From NCBI GenBank assembly GCA_947177605.1, contig CAMWUX010000063.1, positions 1 to 6,973 on the forward strand: a stretch of 6,973 nt of DNA, given 5' to 3'. Positions 1 through 5,373 of the stretch are shown piece after piece. The DNA comes from an uncultured Porphyromonadaceae bacterium (GTDB taxonomy: Bacteria; Bacteroidota; Bacteroidia; Bacteroidales; Muribaculaceae). Position 1 is the first letter of the stretch; each line of letters starts with the position of its first letter. Both the position numbers and the translations under genes were made by a program. The notes under the pieces are model-generated. The model was given only the letters and a program-made list of their open reading frames with translations, was not told where the DNA came from and searched no databases.

Positions 1-2565
1 GTCGAATACTACCGCGGTATCGTTGATCTGATAACCGATCACCGTAAGGATAGCCGCGATAAACGACTGGTCGATTTCCATCGCGAAGGGGAACACACCC
101 CAGAAGATCGAGTAGAAACCTACGATCGAGAAGGCGGTGAATGCTACGGCTGCAAGAGCGCCCACGGAGAAGGCGATATTGCGGAAGCGGAACAGGATGT
201 AGAGGAACATGGCCAACAGCGAGAGGCCCACAGCGATGTAAGCGTCGGTACGCATATCGTTGGCCACGGTCGGACCCACCTTCTGAGCCGAGATGATACC
301 CATGCTCTCGTTGGATGCCGAGAAGTCCTTGTAGTCCATATTGCCGATCGAGTAAGGCTTGCCTTCCACAGAGAATGCCTCGTAGAGTTTCACCATAATC
401 AGAGAGTCTACATTCTGAGTCTCGTCGTCGATCATATAATTGGTGGAGATACGCACCTTCGAGGGCTCGTCGATGGTGATTACGGTAGGCTTGTTGCCGT
501 CAAATAATGGAGCCAGGTCCTCGGCCATTTCGGAGGGTACCTGAGCCTTATCGAACTGCACCACGTAGTTGCGGCCGCCAGAGAAGTCGATACCGGGGTT
601 GAGGTGCTTGGTGCAGAGCGATACCACAAATATAGCGATGAGTACCAGTACCACACCGAAGGCCACCTTGCGCTTGCCAAGGAAGTTGATGTGAGTGTTG
701 GTAAACATCTTGCGGGAGATACCGGTAGAGAAGGTAATGGTGCTGAATGCTTTGGTCTTCTGGAATGCCATGAACACCAGACGGGTCAGGAACACTGCGG
801 TGAAGAACGAGCAGACGATACCGATGATAAGGGTTGTTGCGAAGCCCTTGATCGGGCCGGTACCGAAGATAAGGAGGATCACACCGGTGATTACCGAAGT
901 GAGGTTGGAGTCGAAGATAGCCGAGAAGGCGTTGGAGTAACCGTCGGCGATAGCTGTGCGGAGGTTCTTGCCTGCGCGAAGCTCCTCCTTGGCGCGCTCG
1001 AAGATAAGCACGTTGGCGTCAACGGCCATACCCAGTGCGAGTACCACACCGGCGATACCTGACAGTGTGAGCACTGCCTGGAACGAGGCGAGAATACCGA
1101 ACGTAAAGAAGATATTGAATACCAGACCGAGGTTGGCGATCAGGCCGGGGATCAGACCGTAGAAGGCACACATGAAGATCATCAGGAGCACCAGTGCGAA
1201 CACGAACGAAAGCATACCGTCCTTGATAGCCTGCTGGCCGAGCGACGGACCGATCTTCGTAGAGCTTACGATCTTCACACCGCCGGTCATCTTACCCGAC
1301 TTGAGCACGTTGGCCAAGTCCTGAGCCTCTTCGGGAGTGAAATTGCCGGTGATCTGCGAGCGGCCGCCGGTGATCTGGCCCTGTACGGTAGGAGCGGAGT
1401 ACACGCGGTCGTCGAGCACGATAGCCACACGCTTGTGGATATTGTTGCCGGTGATCGAAGCCCACTGGCCGCCGGCTTCGCCGGTCATGGTCATGTTCAC
1501 GTAGATACCCTGGCCGTGATCATTGTCATATTCCATCGAGGCATCCTTCACCACGTCGCCCGACAGCACGGGTTCACCGGCATCGGTCTTGAGGCTGTAG
1601 AGCTCATAGAATTCAGCGCCGCCCTCTTTGGTCACGGGCTTCACGCCCCATGCGAAGTGCACGTTGTCGGGAAGCTGATGGGTATTGATAGCGTCGTCGA
1701 GTATCGAGTCGATAGCGGCCATCTCATGCTTGGCAGCGATACCGAGCACAGCTCCGCTGGGCAGAGTCTGTACGAAGTGGCTGTAGAGCTGGGTCTTGTT
1801 GTTGAGAGCGCTGAGATTAGGCAGATAGTCCTTCACGTCGCGCTCGATATAGAATTCGAGGTTGGCCGATGCCTTGAGGAGCTCTTCCATACGCTCGTGG
1901 TCGGTAACGCCGGGAAGTTCGAGGAGGATCTGACCGTCGTTTTCAAGCTCCTGGATGTTAGGCGATACCACACCAAACTGGTCGATACGCTGACGGAGCA
2001 CGTTGGCCGATGCGCTGACGGCCGACTTCACCTGTGCCTGAAGGGCGGAGATGGTGGCCGAGCGGCTGTCGCCGGGCTTCACATACTCGCTGTAGATGGC
2101 TGCGAGGTCGAGTTTGGGTGTTACCTGCTGGCTCTGGTCGTAGAATACGGCCACGTAGTCGTTGGTCTTCGTCTGAGCCACTACTGAGTCGGCACGGGCT
2201 ATCACTTCATTGAAGCGGGCGTCGGCTTTTTCGCCGGCGATCGAGCGCAGGATGTCGGGTACCGACAGCTGCAGCGTCACGTTCATACCGCCCTTGAGGT
2301 CAAGACCAAGGCCGATGCTCAGCTTCTCTACCTGACGGTAGGTATAGCCAAGCCATACTTTCTCATTTGATACGGAATCAATAAAGTGCTTGTAGGCGTC
2401 CTTGTATTCTACGACGCCGGCTGCGGAGGTTTCGGTGGCATACTGTTCGGCCTTCTTCTCGAATCGGCTGTTGACCAGCGAGAACGACAGGTAGAACATG
2501 CAGATGATTACCAAGAAGATGGCAAGCACTCCGGCCACTACACTTCCTAATTTTCCTTTTTGCAT
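1..2565 (-). CDS. secDF: Fused SecD-SecF protein translocase subunit, C-terminal end cut off by the window
   Basis: SecDF is an inner-membrane RND-family partner of SecYEG that uses the proton gradient to help pull exported proteins across the membrane. Reading on the minus strand from ATG at 2565, the frame stays open for 855 codons to base 1. Visible in order: first membrane segment about residues 9-30; SecD motif LGLDLKGG at 86-93; large periplasmic P1 region up to about 440, with LRQRIDQFGV at 189-198; a bundle of membrane segments about 450-600 with GMAVDANVLIFER at 512-524; then the SecF half, with a membrane segment about 632-650, GIDFSGG at 658-664, and GYQINDTAVVFD at 844-855. By family comparison D516 and D849 match the proton-relay aspartates of Thermus SecDF (D340, D637). 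Roughly 110-150 residues, the last SecF helices, should lie outside. SecD-SecF fusion in one chain is usual in Bacteroidetes. The start is fixed by the hydrophobic N-terminus beginning at residue 9 and by the promoter and leader upstream. Confidence 0.97.
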   Translation of the reverse strand, partial: MQKGKLGSVVAGVLAIFLVIICMFYLSFSLVNSRFEKKAEQYATETSAAGVVEYKDAYKHFIDSVSNEKVWLGYTYRQVEKLSIGLGLDLKGGMNVTLQLSVPDILRSIAGEKADARFNEVIARADSVVAQTKTNDYVAVFYDQSQQVTPKLDLAAIYSEYVKPGDSRSATISALQAQVKSAVSASANVLRQRIDQFGVVSPNIQELENDGQILLELPGVTDHERMEELLKASANLEFYIERDVKDYLPNLSALNNKTQLYSHFVQTLPSGAVLGIAAKHEMAAIDSILDDAINTHQLPDNVHFAWGVKPVTKEGGAEFYELYSLKTDAGEPVLSGDVVKDASMEYDNDHGQGIYVNMTMTGEAGGQWASITGNNIHKRVAIVLDDRVYSAPTVQGQITGGRSQITGNFTPEEAQDLANVLKSGKMTGGVKIVSSTKIGPSLGQQAIKDGMLSFVFALVLLMIFMCAFYGLIPGLIANLGLVFNIFFTFGILASFQAVLTLSGIAGVVLALGMAVDANVLIFERAKEELRAGKNLRTAIADGYSNAFSAIFDSNLTSVITGVILLIFGTGPIKGFATTLIIGIVCSFFTAVFLTRLVFMAFQKTKAFSTITFSTGISRKMFTNTHINFLGKRKVAFGVVLVLIAIFVVSLCTKHLNPGIDFSGGRNYVVQFDKAQVPSEMAEDLAPLFDGNKPTVITIDEPSKVRISTNYMIDDETQNVDSLIMVKLYEAFSVEGKPYSIGNMDYKDFSASNESMGIISAQKVGPTVANDMRTDAYIAVGLSLLAMFLYILFRFRNIAFSVGALAAVAFTAFSIVGFYSIFWGVFPFAMEIDQSFIAAILTVIGYQINDTAVVFD

Positions 2566-2614
2566 GGGGTGATTAAATGATATTATAGTTTATAAATATA
2601 TTTGCATTCAACGG

Positions 2615-2646
2615 GGCTGCCTCGGCATTAAGCCAAGGTTTCAGCC
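2615..2646 (-). promoter_or_regulatory. Stem-loop at the predicted 5' end of the secDF mRNA
   Basis: On the minus strand the sequence folds as GGCTG / bulge AAA / CCTTGGC / loop TTAAT / GCCGAGG / CAGCC. That is 12 base pairs, one of them a T-G wobble, with a three-base bulge on the 5' side. It starts only two bases downstream of the putative -7 box, so it would form almost at the very 5' end of the transcript, about 50 bases before the secDF start codon. No T-run follows, so it does not look like a terminator of the upstream kinase gene. It may protect the mRNA 5' end or take part in translational control; that role is inference. Confidence 0.5.
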
Positions 2647-2648
2647 TG

Positions 2649-2680
2649 CAAATATAGTATTTTCTTTTGAAATCTCCGAA
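2649..2680 (-). promoter_or_regulatory. Putative Bacteroidetes-type promoter of secDF
   Basis: The minus strand carries TATATTTG at 2656-2649, a full match to the Bacteroidetes -7 consensus TAnnTTTG. Exactly 19 bases upstream lies TTCGG (2680-2676), a three-of-four match to the -33 element TTTG. The transcript start would fall near 2645, giving a leader of about 80 bases before the secDF ATG. No other site in the 132-base gap matches as well. Because it sits 18 bases past the kinase stop codon, it suggests that secDF has its own transcript rather than depending on the upstream genes. Confidence 0.6.
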
Positions 2681-2697
2681 TTTTTATCGAGGGAGTA

Positions 2698-3777
2698 TCA
2701 GCACGATGCAATAATCTCCCGCATCTGCGGCAGCTTTGCCTCCGCATCTTCCCATAGGCACATCTGTGCCAGAGTGCGCGTCAGGTTGTGTTCGGGGCCG
2801 TTTATCTTATAATATGTGTCGCCGTTGAGATAGTCGGTATAGAAGCGTACTGCCTGCATATACGGGAAGAGTGTGGCAGCGAATGGCAGCATCTCACGCT
2901 CGGTTGCAGTCAAGAATTTACCCGCACTCTCGATATATCCCTCAGCGAAGGCGCGGAATATGTCGAGGTCGAAGTTCACACTCGAAAGGTCGGACGCATC
3001 TTCGGCGCCGGTATTGGCTGCCGTGCGCAGGAAGTCGCCGAAATCGGAGAATACGAAGGAGGGCATCACCGTATCGAGGTCGATCACGCAGAGCACCCGG
3101 CCGTCGGCATCGAAGAGCATATTGTTGACCTTCGTATCGCAATGGCAGATGCGCTTGGGCAGACGACCCTCGCGGTGCAGACGCTCGGCGGCGGTCATTC
3201 TCTCAGCGGCGTCCAGAAGCTTGTCGGCTATCTCGCGCGTCGGCTCAAGGCGTCCGACCGCATCAGCGGCAATAGCCTCGCGCAGCTGCTCGAGGCGGAA
3301 TTCCATATTGTGGAAATTCGGTATCGTCTCCACCAGCTCCTCCTTGATATCGGTAAGTTGCGCCTCAAATTCGCCGAAAGCACGGCCGGCATGACGGGCA
3401 TAGTGGGGATTCACCGTATCGAAGGTATAGGCATCGGAGATAAAGCGGGTCATACGCCAGGTCTCGCCGTTGTCGTCCACGAAATAAGTCAGCTCGGGAT
3501 CATCCTTCAGAGCCACCGGAGTGAGCACACGGCGCGATGGATCAGCGTCGGCCGGGAGCTTCGAGGCCAGATGTCGGGTCACAGCCACGATATTGCCCTG
3601 CAGTCCGGCAGGGTCGGTAAAGATATTGGTATTGATGCGCTGCAGCACATAATCGGGAGCGCCCTCGGCCGTAGCGGCCAGATAAGTGTCGTTGATCAGA
3701 CCCGCGCCAAGCGGACGGATCGATTCTATCGGTGCGTCGGTAGCGAAGCGGGAAGCAATGTTCTTTAGATGGTCCAT
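2698..3777 (-). CDS. Phosphotransferase-family kinase, resembling N-acetylhexosamine 1-kinase (NahK-like)
   Basis: This 359-residue cytoplasmic protein belongs to the APH/choline-kinase-like phosphotransferase fold. A nucleotide-binding loop region LGAGLINDTY is at about residues 23-32, with YVLQRIN just after it. The catalytic-loop motif HCDTKVNN is at 212-219 (catalytic Asp 214, metal-binding Asn 218 or 219). The metal-binding segment VIDLDTVMP at 231-239 (Asp 233, Asp 235) is followed by SDFGDFLR. The wording HCDTKxNN...VIDLDTVMP...FGD is what I recall for NahK, which phosphorylates N-acetylhexosamines at C1; the actual substrate is inferred only. The frame also has an ATG at 3822, overlapping the upstream stop codon by 20 bases, but its 15 extra residues look unlike the family. 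I chose the ATG at 3777, 25 bases after the lipoprotein gene, in an A/T-rich leader. Co-transcription with that gene is likely. No nucleotidyltransferase partner is visible. Confidence 0.85.
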   Translation of the reverse strand: MDHLKNIASRFATDAPIESIRPLGAGLINDTYLAATAEGAPDYVLQRINTNIFTDPAGLQGNIVAVTRHLASKLPADADPSRRVLTPVALKDDPELTYFVDDNGETWRMTRFISDAYTFDTVNPHYARHAGRAFGEFEAQLTDIKEELVETIPNFHNMEFRLEQLREAIAADAVGRLEPTREIADKLLDAAERMTAAERLHREGRLPKRICHCDTKVNNMLFDADGRVLCVIDLDTVMPSFVFSDFGDFLRTAANTGAEDASDLSSVNFDLDIFRAFAEGYIESAGKFLTATEREMLPFAATLFPYMQAVRFYTDYLNGDTYYKINGPEHNLTRTLAQMCLWEDAEAKLPQMREIIASC

Positions 3778-3802
3778 GGATATTATATATTTGATTTTTT
3801 GG

Positions 3803-5230
3803 TTATTCGGTGAATATCTCATAGGCGCCGATCGCCGGTTGGGCCGGGCGTACGGCTCCGTAGAAGTCTGTCACGGGGAGATCGACTGCGGTAGTCGCGG
3901 GATCGGAAGCCCCAAGCGCGGGCGAATCGGCGCCGAGGCGATAGTCGAAGTAATACTCCTCGCGCTGCGTCCGGAAGAGCGGATTGCCGCCCCATATTAT
4001 ATCAGTGAAGTGCTCGTCGTCGCTACCGGGGCTGCGAAGCAGACAGCGATGCACGTACACATCCGTTCCGTCGAGCGACGTCGGCGACATATCGGCCGAC
4101 ATGCCGTAGAGCACCGAGTTGGTCACCCGCACCTTAGCGCGCGGCAGCCCCGGCTGCTCGGCATCGAGATTATCATCTGTGCAGTGACTCACCTGCAGCA
4201 GCGGACCCGTGATAGCAGAGAAGAGATAATAGTTGGAGAAAGTGCAATGATCGAAAAGAGCCTCACCGCCGATCACCCACACAGGGCTGGCACCCGATTC
4301 GGCAAACTCGGTCGACACGGCGCGCACCGACGTATGGTAGGCGGCGAGCACATTGTCGCGACTGTTGCGCAGACGGCAACCTATCAGCGTGAGCTGCGGT
4401 ACGTCGGTCGCCGTAGGTCCGTCGACAAATACGCCATATTCCGTATTACGGATCTCCGTGAAGCAAAGCTCACATGGCGAAGCATCGGGATGAATCGTCA
4501 TTCCCGCCCACTGGCGCGACATCAAATCAAACGTAATGCCGGTGATCACCGTGCCGCTACGGTCGCCGCGGATCACTACAGGAGCATCAGCAGTGCCCTC
4601 GCTGCGCAGAGAGCCATGCACCTCGATCGAAGCCTTATCGTGCATATACACAGTAAGACCCTCGCCGAGCGTCAGGCTGACGCCCGGAGCCACAGTAAGT
4701 TCGCCATATATGCGGACAGGTTTTTCGGCGTCCCAGCGCGTATCGCTGTCGATCACCGGATCCGTGAGCGTCACTGCGTCAACACCCGTAGCCTTAAGCA
4801 CCACGGAGCGTGTCACACCGTTGGTCTCAAACTCAAGTTTGTCCTCCACCGACGAAGCCGACAACACCCTCGGCACCGTAGCGCTTACAAGTATGAATAT
4901 CGAATCATTCGGGCGGATATCCACATCGCGGAAATCCTTACCGGAAAAGCCGTCGACATTGATGCGGAAACACCCTTCCGACCCGGATTGAAAACCGATG
5001 CGGCTGATGCGCATCACCTTGTCGGAGTGATTGTAAGCTTTTATAGCGTGAGTCTGCGACGGCTCATCCATAAATATCCTGCCCACGTCGAGCGTATCGG
5101 CTGAGAAAACGGGCTGATCGGCAGGCGACAGCGTCACATCATCTTCAATACACGATGTCAGGGAGACGCCGACCGCCGTCAGAGCCGCGGCAGCGCATAA
5201 TATATTGCGGAAAATACGTATCGGATTCAT
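3803..5230 (-). CDS. Predicted surface lipoprotein with parallel beta-helix and a choice-of-anchor-Q-like C-terminus
   Basis: The 475-residue product has an SPII signal: Arg 5 and Arg 8, a hydrophobic stretch at about 10-24, then lipobox LTSC with Cys 27. The residues after the cysteine, IEDD, are acidic, resembling the Bacteroidetes lipoprotein export signal that sends lipoproteins to the outer face of the outer membrane. Residues about 38-150 (VFSADTLDVGRI onward) look like an ASH/Ig-type beta-sandwich. Residues about 150-415 show the turn pattern of a right-handed parallel beta-helix: GELTVAPGVSLTLGEG, then HGSLRSEGTADAPVVIRGD, then repeated short strands with TLIGCRLRNS and FDHCTFSNYY. 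The end, NPLF...YRLGADSPALGASDP...DFYGAVRP...IGAYE, matches the tail common in choice-of-anchor-Q proteins. Related beta-helices include polysaccharide lyases and adhesins, but I see no catalytic residues I can assign, so the function is unknown. It follows the rpsA terminator and precedes the kinase gene by 25 bases. Confidence 0.85.
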   Translation of the reverse strand: MNPIRIFRNILCAAAALTAVGVSLTSCIEDDVTLSPADQPVFSADTLDVGRIFMDEPSQTHAIKAYNHSDKVMRISRIGFQSGSEGCFRINVDGFSGKDFRDVDIRPNDSIFILVSATVPRVLSASSVEDKLEFETNGVTRSVVLKATGVDAVTLTDPVIDSDTRWDAEKPVRIYGELTVAPGVSLTLGEGLTVYMHDKASIEVHGSLRSEGTADAPVVIRGDRSGTVITGITFDLMSRQWAGMTIHPDASPCELCFTEIRNTEYGVFVDGPTATDVPQLTLIGCRLRNSRDNVLAAYHTSVRAVSTEFAESGASPVWVIGGEALFDHCTFSNYYLFSAITGPLLQVSHCTDDNLDAEQPGLPRAKVRVTNSVLYGMSADMSPTSLDGTDVYVHRCLLRSPGSDDEHFTDIIWGGNPLFRTQREEYYFDYRLGADSPALGASDPATTAVDLPVTDFYGAVRPAQPAIGAYEIFTE

Positions 5231-5244
5231 ATTCTGAAAAACGC

Positions 5245-5265
5245 CGCAATATACCCATTATTGCG
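5245..5265. repeat. 21-bp inverted repeat upstream of the lipoprotein gene
   Basis: Perfect 7-base arms CGCAATA and TATTGCG enclose a 7-base centre. It lies 14 bases before the lipoprotein ATG and overlaps the weak -7 candidate of that gene. It could be an operator or form a small hairpin in the leader. A 7-base arm in an A/T-rich gap can arise by chance, so the functional reading is weak. Confidence 0.3.
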
Positions 5266-5277
5266 CATTTATGAAAA
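5246..5277 (-). promoter_or_regulatory. Weak promoter candidate for the lipoprotein-kinase unit
   Basis: On the minus strand TATATTGC (5253-5246) resembles the Bacteroidetes -7 box TAnnTTTG in its first six positions. TTTTC (5277-5273) lies 19 bases upstream as a partial -33 element. The transcript would begin only about 10 bases before the ATG. A promoter is expected here because a strong terminator closes rpsA just upstream, but the match is poor and the exact site is uncertain. Confidence 0.25.
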
Positions 5278-5296
5278 TTTGACACTCACTTATTAA

Positions 5297-5334
5297 TGAA
5301 AAGAAGGAGGGCACGGCCTCACGGTCGCACCCTC
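5297..5334 (-). terminator. Intrinsic terminator of rpsA
   Basis: On the minus strand, 39 bases after the rpsA stop codon, GAGGGTGCGACC pairs with GGCCGTGCCCTC. This gives 11 paired positions with one A-C mismatch and two G-T wobbles, closed by a GTGA loop of the GNRA type. The T-rich stretch CTTCTTTTC follows. This is a standard Rho-independent arrangement and separates rpsA from the lipoprotein gene. Confidence 0.8.
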
Positions 5335-5373
5335 GGATATTAGTGGATGGGAATTTGGGTTCTTTTCCTGTGA

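Noticed and set aside
1435..2187. Plus-strand open frame of 250 codons, with smaller ones at 604-1162
   Set aside because: All are antisense to secDF, which is unbroken with every expected motif. The translations are low-complexity and resemble no family.
2593..2600. Second -7-like box TATATTTA nearer to secDF
   Set aside because: It misses the final G of the consensus and has no -33-like element at the right distance; an A/T-rich leader gives such matches by chance.
2666..2697. Possible terminator just after the kinase gene
   Set aside because: Only a short, bulged pairing (CTCC with GGAG) is present, no T-run follows, and the stretch overlaps the secDF promoter candidate.
2788..3768. Plus-strand open frame of 326 codons opposite the kinase gene
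   Set aside because: It mirrors the kinase frame and has no motif; the opposite strand holds intact catalytic motifs.
3778..3822. Upstream ATG at 3822 as the kinase start, overlapping the lipoprotein stop codon
   Set aside because: The extra 15 residues (Asn/Lys/Ile-rich) come from the A/T-rich spacer and look non-coding; the ATG at 3777 gives a normal family N-terminus.
3686..5104. Long plus-strand open frame of 472 codons opposite the lipoprotein gene
   Set aside because: It is rich in His, Arg and Ile with no recognisable domain, and lies opposite a gene with a clear signal peptide, lipobox and fold pattern. It is a shadow caused by codon bias in G+C-rich DNA.
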